From assembly GCA_030762935.1 (NCBI GenBank), contig CM060897.1, positions 109,520,176-109,584,175 on the forward strand: a stretch of 64,000 bases of DNA, read 5' to 3'. The DNA comes from Hymenopus coronatus (lineage: Eukaryota; Arthropoda; Insecta; Mantodea; Hymenopodidae). This document shows positions 12,640-23,539 of the stretch, in pieces. The notes under the pieces are model-generated. The model searched no databases. It saw only the letters and a list, made by a program, of their open reading frames with translations, and was not told the origin of the DNA. Numbering within the stretch: the stretch's first letter is position 1; the number at the start of each line of letters is the position of its first letter. A program made the translations under genes and the position numbers.

Positions 12640-13100
12640 CATAGAAAGGCTTAACTTTCAGGAATTATTATAAAACTTTGAAACTATACTAAGAGTGGTA
12701 ACGCACTAGTTTAAATGAAGATACCCATGTGTGAAAACTGTGAATCTCTGTGTTTTTCATTAAGCCTAGCTTTGATAAATTTCTGTCGAGAAAAAAGGAT
12801 TATAATATCTTATTTTAGGAACAAATATTTCAAAACACATTTTGATAGCAGCCACTTGCGTTTAAAATTGGCTAGCTCCGCCTACGCTGTACTTTATATG
12901 CCGAACAACAATCTTAACCACTCCAGGTGGATTGGTCTCTTGTTTCCTCTCAGGTATTTCAGCTTCGTAGGAAGCATCCTATTCAGGTAAGTTTAAAACT
13001 CTTGTGATGTCACCAATGATAACAAAAATGCATTAAAACACATAAATTAAATTGCTTTAAGGTATCAGCACCCGCTAAGGTGAAAAAAAAATTGTTAAGC
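12640..13100. other. No recognised feature
   Basis: AT-rich DNA right of the hAT insertion. A 91-codon open frame at 12,715-12,990 has no recognisable homology and no second line of support. Confidence 0.35.
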
Positions 13101-13111
13101 TCAATTAAATT

Positions 13112-13171
13112 TCCTTTCTTTCTCTCTTTCTCTCTCTCTCTCTCCCTCTTTCTCTCTCACACACACATATA
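13112..13171 (+). repeat. Pyrimidine (CT)n tract ending in (CA)n
   Basis: Low-complexity TTTC/TCTC repeats pass into CACACACACA. No family context was recognised on the left. The dispersed repeat at 13,198 begins just after it. Confidence 0.85.
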
Positions 13172-13197
13172 AGGCCACAACTGCCTTATATGTCTAT

Positions 13198-13430
13198 CGG
13201 CCAACATGGCAGTGACCTCGGTATTATTCAAATGACCAGTGACGACGCAGGAAGTTTCAAGGGTACGTTTATCAGCTATGTATCTCAGTCGTTGCTTTGC
13301 CTTGTGAAGTGCTTCGACAATATTGCGTGTTATTTCCTCAGAAATGTTATTCTCTTACTAATCAACGGAAATTTTCAACAAGTTCACGCTTGAACAGTGT
13401 ATTTTTATGTACGATGCATGTAAACGTTAA
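13198..13430 (+). repeat. Dispersed repeat F, copy 1
   Basis: Collinear with 63,235-63,475. Shared blocks include GGCAGTGACCTC, TTTCCT with AGAAATGTTATTCTCTTA, and TTCACGCTTGAACAG followed by GTATTTTTATG. The two copies differ by substitutions and small indels. Nothing coding was recognised; it is probably a fragment of an unnamed transposable element. Confidence 0.6.
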
Positions 13431-13639
13431 AACTGAATCATATAGACAGATGTGTACGACGCAGAAGTCGTCAACTTGCTGGGAGAACGCACTTGATATC
13501 GCGAAGCAGTCACTCATTCTCTCACTCATTCACTTACTTGCTTACTCATTCACTCACTGGATCACGCGAGAACGCTCATTTATATAATGATATCACCACA
13601 GAACCTTCTGAAAGATAACGTTCTAGAAGTGTTCTGTGA

Positions 13640-14330
13640 GCGGGGTAAAAGATTCTAATTATCTTTTGATGTCGCGGTATTTGCGCTTGGCGAGAGCGCT
13701 GCTTATCTTTATTTATCTTTTACCAACCAGGCGGTCGACGTCAGTTAGCACTTAACTACATCACAACATCTGTATTTATTTTTTACCGATTTCAACCTAA
13801 AATAGGTTAAAACATACTCCTCCTCCGTAGGTTGGAGGTTGTGACCTCTTCAATTGCTCCGGTGCTGTGGACCTCGAGCACCCTGGTAATTCTGACGTTA
13901 CTAGAAGTACATTGGGCCAAACATCTGAGCCCCTCTCAAAAGAGATACTTTCGGATGGGTTAGACTTGGCGGGGCAGTGGTTACCGAAATGCATGGAAGT
14001 TTGAGTACGTCTGGACGGTGATGCCTGAGTGGAGTTTTAAAACACCTCAATGCTCTCCAGCCACTAACCTAGAGTGCTTAGAAGGCAGTACCATAAGCGG
14101 AGAATCCACTTCCGTTCTTGCGTAAGCAAAGAGACCGGTTTATAAAATAGGTACCGGCCTGATGGAAATCCCCACGGACTTGTTCTCTAGGGCGCCTGTC
14201 ACATCTGAATTGTCAGATCACTGCTGTGAGGTTTACTCCATAATCATTTATTGTATAATCCAAATAAAAATATAATTTCTTCTTCCAAAACTCAACTTTC
14301 ATGTAATAGCTATCAATAAAGCAACATTAC
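13640..14330. other. No recognised feature
   Basis: Somewhat more GC-rich than its surroundings, especially 13,820-14,220. No frame, tRNA-like head or repeat match was recognised. It may be an element family with no other copy in this window. Confidence 0.3.
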
Positions 14331-14334
14331 TACC

Positions 14335-14478
14335 AGAGACACCCTCCATGGTGCAATTGTTAATGTTAATTTCATATAGCCAAGCCTGATAAAGAGGTAT
14401 CTGAGAAAATTAAGCGGTATTTCATGCCAGTATAGAATGCGACGCTGAGAACCACACCAGTTAAAGAGCGATGCTATC
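14335..14478 (+). mobile_element. SINE A, internally deleted
   Basis: Starts with the SINE A head (CCCTCCATGGTGCAATTG, then TTAATTTCATATAGCCAAG) and jumps to the family tail (CCTGATAAAGAGGTATCTGA and AGAATGCGACGCTGAGAACC). About 110 bp including box B is missing relative to the copies at 19,680 and 52,360. Confidence 0.7.
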
Positions 14479-14479
14479 A

Positions 14480-15560
14480 CATCATTTACCTACTAGACTT
14501 GATAAAGTAGCTAATAACCAGCATTATTAGATATTAAGCGAAATAGTATGAAATTTCCTATACCTTAGGTACGAATGTTGTAGATGTTTGTGTTTTGATA
14601 ATATATATGCTAAAAGTACAATTGGTTTTTATTACTCTCATAATTTTAATATACAGCACTGAATATAAGACTCGAAAATGCAAACCAGTACAAAATTTGC
14701 GCGAGACCGAATGCACAATAGAACGTAAAGTTGCCACATGATAATTAACATTAATGATATACACATTTAATTCAGCTTGTCTTTAGTAGCAATTAGAAAA
14801 GGCCAAAGAGATGTTTATATAAAACCTTCCTCTTACAACTAAGCACTACAGAGACACAGGAGGAGAACATTCCTTAGAGGGCTGAATTCTTCGCTATCTC
14901 CCTCTTTTTCCATTTCAGGGGCTTAATTTCCTCATCCCCTTTCGTTACGCGCTCCCTAATTAATTCCAGCAATTTCACACTTCTCTTTGCAGCTTAATTC
15001 CTTTTCCTAACCAATTATAGCACGCACGTGAAGTAAGATGTATATATTGCATGGCATTCAGAGTGAATATTAAACCCCGAGAGAAGCATAAACTATTGCT
15101 TGTTCGTGAATAACTCTATTCAGTTGTGTGTTGTTAAACTTAACGAAGAACTGGCAAATTCCCATCTATGCTACAAATTAACTTACCATGAAGTTAGATG
15201 GTAGAATTGCTAATGTATAAAAGTAATATATAATATTTTATGTCATACTGTTGCGACGGTATATTAGTATGACGCGTATATTACTAGTTCAATAATTAGT
15301 TTTGTACATATTTAATATAAGAAACAGTAGAACGCAGAACCTTAGGTTGTATAAGCTCGAATTGTATTCTTCAAGGCTACTTGCTTTGTTAAAAATAACA
15401 AAATATTTAGAGCATCAGGGACACAAGTAACAACCCCTAGTGGAAAGGAAGGTCTTTTCCCTCATAATCTGGATATAGGGACTTTCTCATTGTAAAGAAA
15501 GGACATGTAGGTGGAAAACAAAGAAAAATCCCAGACAGTCACTGACAACGCTACTTTACG
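14480..15560. other. No recognised feature
   Basis: AT-rich DNA. A 68-codon minus-strand frame (14,764-14,558) has no recognisable content. No repeat shared with the rest of the window was seen. Confidence 0.35.
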
Positions 15561-15573
15561 CGCCTTTTTCTAG

Positions 15574-16160
15574 CCAATCAAAAAGGAGGGCAATATTAGG
15601 ATCTTTTGGTATATAAGAGATGCGATTATGAGAAATCGCGCGGCATGCAGTGTAAGAAATACCCATTGTAAGAAACGTCACGACACACAGTGTAAGAAAT
15701 CGCGCGGCGCCCAGTGTAAGAAATCAGCTTGTTATAAGAAATCTGACGGCGATGAATAGTAAAAAATACACATTAATTGTGAGTGTGAAGCGTTAGAGTA
15801 AAAGTTAATTTGACGGGCAACTATTACCGCAAATGTTATACGGACTGTGAAACTTAAGATTACGATGACGGTTGTAAATTATAAGAACTCAGTAAGAGTA
15901 GAACGCGCACTTAAAAAGATTAGGTCATCAAGTTCGCTATCGTTTATGTCGGGAGTTGCTCGCAGTGTTAATCTCTCAAACCAGCAATAGATAATCAATA
16001 AAAGAAGACATCAGCGAAATTAAGTGAAATTTCTCTTTTATTTGAGTCTACCAAGTGTTAACACCTTTGTCATTCTTTCCCCCCTGAGCAAGAGACAATT
16101 CATGGACTACAAGAACGAGCTTAGCCAGAGCAACAAAGGGAATCTGCAAGGTATGTTCAC
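15574..16160 (+). promoter_or_regulatory. Second LTR-like or promoter-like block
   Basis: CCAATCA is at 15,574-15,580 and TATATAAG at 15,610-15,617, again 36 bp apart. AATAAA follows at 15,997-16,002 and AAGTGTT at 16,053. ATGG at 16,102 opens a 16-codon frame (MDYKNELSQSNKGNLQ) that runs into the donor-like CAAG|GTATGT at 16,151. The order and spacing copy those at 1590-2170, while the sequence between the motifs is mostly different. It may be the 5' LTR and leader of a retroelement, or a promoter with a short first coding exon. No reverse transcriptase or gag reading frame accompanies it. Confidence 0.35.
15628..15765 (+). repeat. Degenerate tandem repeat, unit about 16-24 bp
   Basis: Five or six units each start near GTAAGAAAT. 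Several read GTAAGAAATCGCGCGGC with a following CAGT, and others are shortened or mutated. It lies immediately downstream of the TATA motif at 15,610, so it would be in the 5' leader of any transcript starting there. Confidence 0.7.
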
Positions 16161-16785
16161 GCTTAATGTATGAATTTCACGAGCATTAACTCTCGACCAA
16201 CTCCAAGTAGACTCACATGATAGAGCCATATTGGTGCACAAGGCAAACCCCGACATTGCAGATTAACTAGAAATTTCAAACTATCCACATTCTTAACTGC
16301 AATTTAATTACACATTACTTCGTTCTTACCTTAGAACAGTGTACTTAATGACTTGCCCTTTCTTTCCTAACACAACTTATGCATCGGGGTCATCGTCGTC
16401 TTTGTTGTTATTGTTTGAATCGGCTGCAGTGTGTTTATGATCATAACAATATGGAGCAGATGCTATTTCCCACTTCGAGGACATTCCGACTCTTGAACTT
16501 TTGTGAACATACAGAATTTATGCCCACGGGCCGCCGCTTCTGATTACACAGTTTCTCGCAACGAAGCCTTAACTTTATTTGCAATGAAAATTATCCATGT
16601 GAAGATGTTACTTTCAAAATCCCAAATTTTGCAGTCTTATTTTCTGAACTGTCTTTTAATAATAACATAAATTAAGATCAGTAGTCATTGAAAAATATTC
16701 TCTCTTTATTTCCAGCGAGATTATTTCCACATCACTTTAGGTTTTTATGTAACTGACGCTCTACAGTATCAGGAAGTATAACATG
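16161..16785. other. No recognised feature
   Basis: AT-rich sequence with no open frame above noise. It sits where an intron would be if the donor at 16,151 were used; that is only a positional remark. Confidence 0.35.
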
Positions 16786-16788
16786 TTT

Positions 16789-17606
16789 ACTTTCCCTAGC
16801 ACGTATGTACACTGTACACAGCGGATAGATAAGGTATTGTATAATACCCAAAAATCGGTACTGAAATTTAACCGGAAATACATGCTCTGAAGACACCTGA
16901 ATTCAAAAAAGCATTTTAGAAAAAGGTCTTGTGTGTCTGGAGACAGCGTAACTCAAAATCGAAAAGTCGGTTGAATACTAATTAAAGTAATTTCTAGTAA
17001 GCCATACGAAGATATTCAGGAAAATACCCCCAGCCTAAAGTATCCTTTATATGGAAGGTTTTTCAAAATGTTCGATTTCTCTAAAATCGCGCTAACGATT
17101 TTCATTAGAATACCGTAGGTAAGTTTTAGATATTAAATGGCAATTAAAATGTATATTTCGAATTTTCAAGGAATTGTCTCCGAAGACGTCTTCATTCTGT
17201 ATGACTTTTGTATTACTGGTAAATCGTCAAAGAAACGCCAAAGTTTATTACACTAAAAATGTAGATTTCGTTAAAACACACAATTTAAGTCATATACATT
17301 TTTGTAGAGTTGATCGTTTTTGAGATATTCCTTGTTATGGGTTTTAATTTTAAGCATCGTAGCTTTTCTCAATCGGGAAGTCATGTTTCATTTATAATTG
17401 CTCATATAGCGACCAGCTTTAAGAGAATTGACTGTCCCTTTAGCCTAGTGCATCCCCTTATTTTCCTACTACTTAGAAGGAGGCAAGTAATAAGACAATT
17501 TCTGCTAATGTTTATCTTGATTAGCATGGTATAGATAAAAGAAATGTTTTTGTAAGGAATATTTGTGGAACAGCTGGAGTAAGTTATATGAATGGAACAC
17601 GTCAGA
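16789..17606 (-). mobile_element. Family H copy, reverse, near full length
   Basis: Palindrome end altered (ACTTTCCCTAGCACG, TGTACACTGTACACAG). The internal blocks are complete and the other end reads TATATGAATGGAACACGTCAGA. The microsatellite is nearly lost (TGTGTGTCTGGAG). Confidence 0.8.
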
Positions 17607-17614
17607 CTTTTATA

Positions 17615-18060
17615 TTTCATAATTTACCATGTTCTGAATTTAACTCTGATACGCATCCTTGTTAAAAGGTAATTCCATTGTTCTTTCAGGTTTCATGGCT
17701 TTCATTACGTAAATATTTAGCTCTTCTTAGCTAGTACATACAAATTAAAAACAATTTGTCATGTAAATGCATATAAATAGATGCTCATAAGCAAAGTATA
17801 CATGAATTAATTGAAGTACTTTAATGGCGTGGTCATCAATGTATTTTAACAATTTATCTTTCATCTACCATAGAAATAATAGATGTATATTTCTTTTTAT
17901 CTCTTTTATTACTTTTTTCAGGATAACAAATAAGTTTATGACAAATTGGCTATATTTGTTTTAAATTAAATGCCTGGGTTTAAATATAGCTTAAAATTAT
18001 AATTTATTATTAACGATATTTGAATACTACTTCATTTATAATTGATTTTGATGATAATTC
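17615..18060. other. No recognised feature
   Basis: Very AT-rich; nothing beyond the end of the preceding family H copy was recognised. Confidence 0.35.
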
Positions 18061-18064
18061 GGCT

Positions 18065-18187
18065 TCAAACTCTTTTTTTATTTAATTGTTTCATTTATTT
18101 AGCCCCCTTTAACATCTAAGGTAATATTAAGGACTTTGCATTAGAAACAACTCATTGACCTTTGGGTTTTAACCATTTTATTTTCTT

Positions 18188-18234
<47 letters not shown>

Positions 18235-18335
18235 TCTCTCTCACATTCATGTGGGGAACAGGAAATGATTCTGGTTAAAGAAAATCGAACCCAGAGAAGT
18301 CAGTTCGCTGACCAGTCGACCACGGAGGTAGTCTA
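18065..18335 (-). mobile_element. SINE C, reverse, with expanded (CA)n
   Basis: Tail block AGCCCCCTTTAACATC near 18,102, spacer with a (CA)n microsatellite at about 18,192-18,231, and a tRNA-like head remnant ending GACCAGTCGACCACGGAGG (minus strand CCTCCGTGGTCGACTGG, a box A-like start). Box B is damaged (AAAATCGAACCC). Confidence 0.65.
18192..18231 (+). repeat. (CA)n microsatellite, about 40 bp
   Basis: Perfect CA dinucleotide run inside the spacer of the SINE C copy at 18,065. Confidence 0.95.
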
Positions 18336-18339
18336 CAAA

Positions 18340-19100
18340 TTATTGTTATATCTTCATAATACCACGAGTTTTCATCTTGCCGATAATTCCCCACCAGAAC
18401 GAAACGACGGAGTGAATTGTCCTAAGAGATGAAAACACGATTTGTGTTTGATAAGACAATTCAGAGAAATAGACTATTAATAATTTATAATATATAGAAA
18501 GGAGATTTTATCAGGTTATGATTGTAATACGGTACATGATACATTCGACCATGTTTATTTAACGAACTTTTTTCTTCACTGGCTCCTGAATTATGATATG
18601 GTTGACCGTGTCTTCACCCAATGTACGAATATCAATAGCAACAAAACAAATAGGGGATAGTTATTTTATTTCAGCTATTAATGACGAATACGTGAAATAA
18701 AAAAATACGTTATTTTATTTGAGGTTATTGCACTCATCGCATACATAAGATATACAAATAACGACTATTTTCAGCCCTTTTCCTAACTAAATACATTATG
18801 ACTAGATAAAACCTTAAATAAACATTGTAACTGAATTAATTGAAAGTAAAATTGTGAAATTGAAAGTTATTAAAAGTGAAGTTTGGCCGCTTAGATTGTC
18901 ACCTTGTTACCAATAAACAATCAACGAACGCCAGGTGCGACAAGATTTCGAAGAAACGAACATCAACTGCGATCGATTTTTCGACAATATCGCTCAACTC
19001 AGATGGCCGCGATTGGTTGAAATTGCCCAATCTCGGTCATTCCATTGGCGCTTTAATAGTGGATCTCAATTGTCAAAATAATGAATAATGTGAATATTTT
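18340..19100. other. No recognised feature
   Basis: AT-rich, with a 70-codon frame at 18,876-19,088 that shows no recognisable domain. Confidence 0.35.
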
Positions 19101-19102
19101 AA

Positions 19103-19268
19103 TAAAAGTTAAATCTCTTATTGCATGGCGTCTAACACATCTGAAATTAAATTTAGCTTTCTTGGATAGCCGTATTTCTACTCTGCTAACTCAGACACTA
19201 TTAGCGTGGGTATGTGACGTTATGCATATAGGAAAGTAGGGGTGATATCTAAAGCCAGCTATTCTTTT
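19103..19268 (+). repeat. Dispersed repeat G, copy 1
   Basis: Collinear with 20,172-20,343. Shared segments are GCATGGCGT and TAACACATCTGAA, GTATTTCTACTCTGC, TTAGCG, and TATAGGAAAG followed by TGATATCTAAAGCC. The two copies flank the family H fragment and SINE cluster at 19,269-20,130. Confidence 0.55.
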
Positions 19269-19271
19269 TAC

Positions 19272-19575
19272 TTTCTCTACACGTACTATGTACATCGTGT
19301 ATAGAGAAGGAATTATAATGCACCCAAAAATTCAATACCTAGATTTCAACGGCAATACATGTTTTGGGGCACCCTAAATCCAAAAATAGCATTTTAAGAA
19401 AAAGGTCCGTGTATCTGTGTGTGCTCATGGGCAGCATAGCTCAAAAACGAAAAGTTGGTAAAATACCAAACTTGGTATTTTAAGTTGAGTATCTTCCAAG
19501 GAAACGACACGAAGATTTTCAACAAAATCCTTCCAGCTACCACTTACATGGAGAATTTTTCGAAAATTTAGATTT
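19272..19575 (-). mobile_element. Family H fragment, reverse, palindrome end
   Basis: Intact terminal palindrome (ACTTTCTCTACACGTACTA with TGTACATCGTGTATAGAG). Family sequence stops near TTTTTCGAAAATTTAGATTT, where SINE C sequence begins. Confidence 0.8.
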
Positions 19576-19577
19576 TT

Positions 19578-20130
19578 ATAGCCTCCTTTAACATCTTAAG
19601 TCATATCAAGTGCTTTGCATTAGAAACAACTCGTTTACTGTAGCGTCTTAACGTTGGATTTTATCACTTTAATTAGTCGCCCTCCGTGGTGTAATGGTTA
19701 TCATGCTAACTTCATACACCCAAGGGCGTGGGTTCAAACACGGCGGAGGACGATGGATTTTTTCGGGTGTAAAAATCCTTAGCATGGCTTCCTTCGGAAG
19801 GGAAGTAAAGCCGTTGGTCCCATGTCGTAGATTTACGGCACGTAAAAGAACCTCAAGCCTGATAGAGAGGCCTCTGAGCAAAATTAAGCGGTCTTTCACG
19901 CCCAATATAGAATGGGACGATGAGAATCATAGTAGTTAAACATGCCATTTGCATTTTTAACCATTTAGTTTTTTTCAAACGCACACGTTCTCTCACAGAC
20001 ATACTCCCAGACTCTGTGGGGGATAGGAAATGAATCTGGTTAAAAAAATTACCCGCCCAACCAGGAATCGAACCCGGAACCTCTGGGTAAGAAGTAAGCT
20101 CGCTTACTACTCGACCACGGAGGCAGTCTT
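19578..20130 (-). mobile_element. SINE C, reverse, split by SINE A
   Basis: The tail block (AGCCTCCTTTAACATC) lies at 19,580 and the rest of the element resumes near 19,960 (TTTTTTTCAAACGCACACG) through to the tRNA-like head at about 20,060-20,128. On the minus strand the head reads GCCTCCGTGGTCGAGTAG with box B GGTTCGATTCC. A SINE A copy occupies the gap. Confidence 0.7.
19678..19945 (+). mobile_element. SINE A, full length (tRNA-headed)
   Basis: Head GCCCTCCGTGGTGTAATGG holds a box A match. Box B-like GGGTTCAAACAC follows about 35 bp later. The body contains GGATTTTTTCGGGTGTAAAA and CGTAGATTTACGGCACGTAA, and the end reads CCTGATAGAGAGGCCTCTGA then AGTAGTTAAACATGCC. Only one base-level variant class is visible between this copy and 52,358-52,620, suggesting fairly recent activity. 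Confidence 0.8.
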
Positions 20131-20171
20131 CAAACTCTTGTATTATCTTCAGAATCATGTGAAGTTACCTG

Positions 20172-20343
20172 TTTTAATGAAAGTCAAATATCTGATTACA
20201 TGGCGTTTAACGCCATCTGAACGCAAATTTAACTTTTTGGAAGCTTATTTCTATTCTGCCATAGCAGACGCTGTTAGCGGGGGCACATGCCCCTTATGCA
20301 GATAGGAAAGCAGAGGTGGTATCTAAAGCCGGCTATTTTTTTT
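20172..20343 (+). repeat. Dispersed repeat G, copy 2
   Basis: Second copy of the repeat at 19,103, ending GGTATCTAAAGCCGGCTATTT. It lies just right of the SINE C head. Confidence 0.55.
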
Positions 20344-20349
20344 CACGTG

Positions 20350-20735
20350 AATTACGTTTTGAGAGCTAAAGCAGATGAATAATGATGCAGGGGTGAAGGC
20401 TATGTTAGGGGAAGCAACCCTCATTGAGGACATTTGATTACAGAACCACAATGTGTTGCCTCCCAGGAGTATCGTACGTTACTACGCAGATAGAATATTA
20501 ACAATTGTTACTGGTTCTTAGGGTTTCGCGTAACATCAATAGTTCTTAATGAAATCACAAGTAACATCTTAATGTGCTGTCGCTAATGACGAGAACTGTT
20601 ACAATATTATAGGTGGTCGGGGAAGAAAACGTTTTGTGTTTGAATGGAAACCTAGATGGATTATTTTCTTATGTACTTCGTATGGAAATACCAGTATTTC
20701 TATGTACTCTCGCACAACAGACCAATGTCGAGTTT
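20350..20735. other. No recognised feature
   Basis: No frame, repeat or tRNA-like motif was recognised. Confidence 0.35.
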
Positions 20736-20739
20736 TTTT

Positions 20740-20988
20740 TTAATTTTTTTTTTTAAATACATTTCCGGAGTACTTTTTTTTTTTCTCTCTCTCTCTTTTC
20801 TATTTTCACAACATTTCCCTTGTTTCTTATTTAATTACCGTTTTGCTTTATGATTTTAATACTCGCACATATACACGTTTACAAATATAGAAACACCTAT
20901 ACCTAAGGCGGGACTCGAGCCCATGATCCCCTGTGCCACGAAACACGAAAGCGAGGCACTTTAGTCAGCGCGGCAATGGGGACCTTGA
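20740..20988 (-). mobile_element. SINE B (tRNA-like head), reverse
   Basis: On the minus strand the head carries box B GGCTCGAGTCCCGCC (plus-strand 20,908-20,922), after GCGCTGACTAAAGTGCC. The T-rich tail half is at 20,740-20,860. Related copies are at 38,255-39,432 (split) and 42,570-42,824. Confidence 0.65.
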
Positions 20989-21203
20989 CCTCCTCCAATG
21001 GTCTCTTCCTCAATGGAATTTATAGTTCACCACTATGCGTACAAGGTGACGACGGATCAATTCCTTACATATAGATGGCACTATAGAACGAAATACGACT
21101 TGCGGATACAAAACTGATAACATTTAGCAAATGACCGTTTTCTTTCAAGGTAATGGGGTTCTTTTACGTGCAATAAATATTACTTGTGACCAACGGTTTT
21201 ACA

Positions 21204-22453
21204 TACGAGGGGGTTTCAGCAAGTCCTTAGAAAGAATAGAAAAATACATTATTTTTGGTAGATTATTATTATTATTTTTTTTTTAATATTTCAACACAAT
21301 CTCCTTTTAGCTCGATAGACTTTTGCCAATGTTTCTCCAACTCAAACCTTTCAAAAAGTAGGATTTCGGAAGGTTATCAAAATATGCATCTATTTGGGAG
21401 ATGGCCTCTTCGTTAGAATGGATCGTTTTCCGTGGAGTTACTTTTTCTAGTTTGGAAATAAAAAAAATGTCACTAGGGGCCAAATCTGGTGAATACGGTG
21501 GACGTTGTAGCAATTCAAACCTTAATTCTACAATTTTCGTCGCAAAACTTCGCAGGTGTGCACTGTTGCATTGTCTTGATGGAAGAGAATATTTTTCTTT
21601 GGTAGAGGAGGGCGTTTTTTCTTGAATGGTGCAACAACAATGCATAATTCTTTCCGTTTATTGTTATTACTTTATGCAAGTAATCAATGTTAATGATTCC
21701 GCGTGCATCTCAAAAAGTCGAGGCATAACCTAGTCTGTAGATTTCATCATCTTTGCCTTCTTCGGAGCCGGTTCACCATTAAATACCCACTGACTTGACT
21801 GTACTTTTGTCTCTAGAGTGTAGTGTGTTTTATCCACAGTTATCTATAGAAACAGAAACTCGTCAGGATTGCGATGGAAAAATGTCAAACTAGCTTCCAA
21901 ATCTATCATACGATTGCGTTTATTCTCTATTGAGAACAAACGTGTCATCCATCTTGCCGAGACCTTTGTCAGACTTAATTTTTATTGCAAAATTGTGAAC
22001 ACTCTATCTTGTGATATGCGAACTTTGATTCGTCGATCACTCTAAACTATATCCTGCATTTTTTCAATAATTTCGAGGAAGCTACTTTTACTAGACGTCC
22101 GGAACGATCTTCATCATTTGTAGATGTGCGGCCAGATTAAATTCATTTATCCAATGGTCAATTGTTGCAAACGCAGGAGTAGATGTGCCATGAACTTCAT
22201 CCAACTCGGCTTTTATCTCTTTCGCTGTTAAGCCTACTAAATAGAAGTGTTTAATCACAGCACGAAACTCGATTCTTTCCCATGTTTCTAAAGAAGCACA
22301 AAATTGTTAATTCAATTGCCTAAGACAACGAAACCACGTGATGGATATAGCTTAAACTAACTCTCAGATAGTAAGAGACGATGATTAAATACAGGTTTTT
22401 TTTTGATGAGTAATTTCTTGGATTTTCTAAGGACTTGATGAACGCCCCTCGTA
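21204..22453 (-). mobile_element. mariner element (irritans-like) with TIRs and TA target
   Basis: The body (21,206-22,451) is 1,246 bp, a full mariner length. Ends are CGAGGGGGTTTCAGCAAGTC and, on the other strand, CGAGGGGCGTTCATCAAGTC, followed in both by CTTAGAAA. TA flanks both sides. The transposase runs on the minus strand and is decayed. Confidence 0.9.
21300..22280 (-). pseudogene. mariner transposase pseudogene (D34D type)
   Basis: The best-preserved part is 21,645-21,307. It contains PPYSPDLAPSDIFF with the third catalytic Asp, then SKLEKVTPRKTIHSNEEAIS and the C-terminal YFDNLPKSYFLKGLSWRN. Upstream on the same strand, in changing frames and with stops, are patches such as DARGI near 21,680-21,720 and the L-N-R region near 21,920-21,960. 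Together they span a mariner transposase of about 340 codons. The HDNA-type second Asp region reads RQCNSAH and appears lost. Mariner transposases cut and paste by a DDD active site; this one cannot be functional. Confidence 0.8.
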
Positions 22454-22853
22454 TAATGCACTTGAAAAGGTTATTTATGATTATAAAATGTTTATGATGC
22501 CCACAAATCAATATTAAAAGGAATCCTGCTACCTGATCCAAATACAGTAAATTCACAAATTGAGCGCCCTTTATTTAACGATGATCTATTTGAGTTAAAA
22601 TTTTAGAAATCATGTTTATAATCTTTAGACCCTCGGTGATCATTCTAACTTTCAGTGTGCAGTGTGTTGGCCCCATCAACTTTACTATTATGTTTGCAGC
22701 CTCACGTCACCTTGACGGTTGGCGGCTTGTATCACGTCTTGCAAGTATCTTTTGTTTTGGCTTGGGAGCTCGATCCGTTGGTTGCTCCGGCGAACTCTTA
22801 AACGGGGTGAGCCTCTGCAAATTATGTTCATTTTCTAATAAAACAGATGAGCT
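22454..22853. other. No recognised feature
   Basis: About 400 bp between two mariner-type elements. The 93-codon plus frame at 22,612-22,893 runs into the next element's inverted repeat and has no recognisable domain. Confidence 0.35.
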
Positions 22854-22855
22854 TA

Positions 22856-23538
22856 CGAGGGACATCCAGAAAGTAACGAACGATTTGGCATAACTAAATG
22901 ATAACGAAAAATATCAACAAAAATGTTATTTACAAGGGTTCAGCACCTTACTCTATTTGTCAACACGATCTCCATGCTGTCTAGATATATATTGTCACGT
23001 TGTACCAGTTTTTTAAATTCCGATGTTATACTTCTCTACCATCAAAGAACTTTTTCATTTTTTTAATGCACAAATGTTTGGTCAATCGAATTTTCTAGGC
23101 AAATAACCCAAGTTTATGGTGATAATGTAATAAACGAGTCTTCAGCGAGGAATCAAGGATGATTCAGTACGCACGAAAAAACCGGAGTGGAAGTTGATCA
23201 ATAGTTATAGAGGAGTTGATAGCAAATGTTGATAAAAGAATTCAGAAAAACCGTGTTTCACTCTGGGCACCGTGCATACTTTTTGAATGGAACAAAATTC
23301 CTAGCCATGAAGACCTCAAAGTGGTAGTGACATCTTGGCCCAGATCTTTAGCGGTGAAAGAGTACATCATCTGCGTTGAAAAACCGGTACCACGTGACAC
23401 TAAATTCTTTGATAGCAATGGCAATTACGTTGAAAAATAGAGTAACGTACTGTAACTTCGTAAATAAAGTTTTGTGTTGATAATTTTAATTATTGTTTTG
23501 TTATGCCAAATCGTCTGTCACATTCTGGATTGTCCTCA
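22856..23538 (+). mobile_element. Non-autonomous mariner derivative, copy 1 (683 bp)
   Basis: Left end CGAGGGACATCCAGAAAGTA follows TA; the right end reads (reverse strand) GAGGACAATCCAGAATGTG with the last bases mutated. After the left end comes ACGATTTGGCATAACTAAAT, which recurs inverted near the right end. The frame at 23,216-23,440 (IANVDKRIQKNRVSL, later VEKPVPRDTKFF and GNYVEK) keeps the middle and very C-terminus of a mariner transposase but not the catalytic core. Two related copies lie at 29,812 and 51,053. Confidence 0.8.
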
Positions 23539-23539
23539 T

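Noticed and set aside
18876..19088. 70-codon plus-strand frame near repeat G
   Set aside because: No recognisable domain, start context or second copy.
19678..19752. A tRNA gene at the SINE A head
   Set aside because: The same head with the same 190-bp body recurs at 52,358 and 45,620; it is a SINE.
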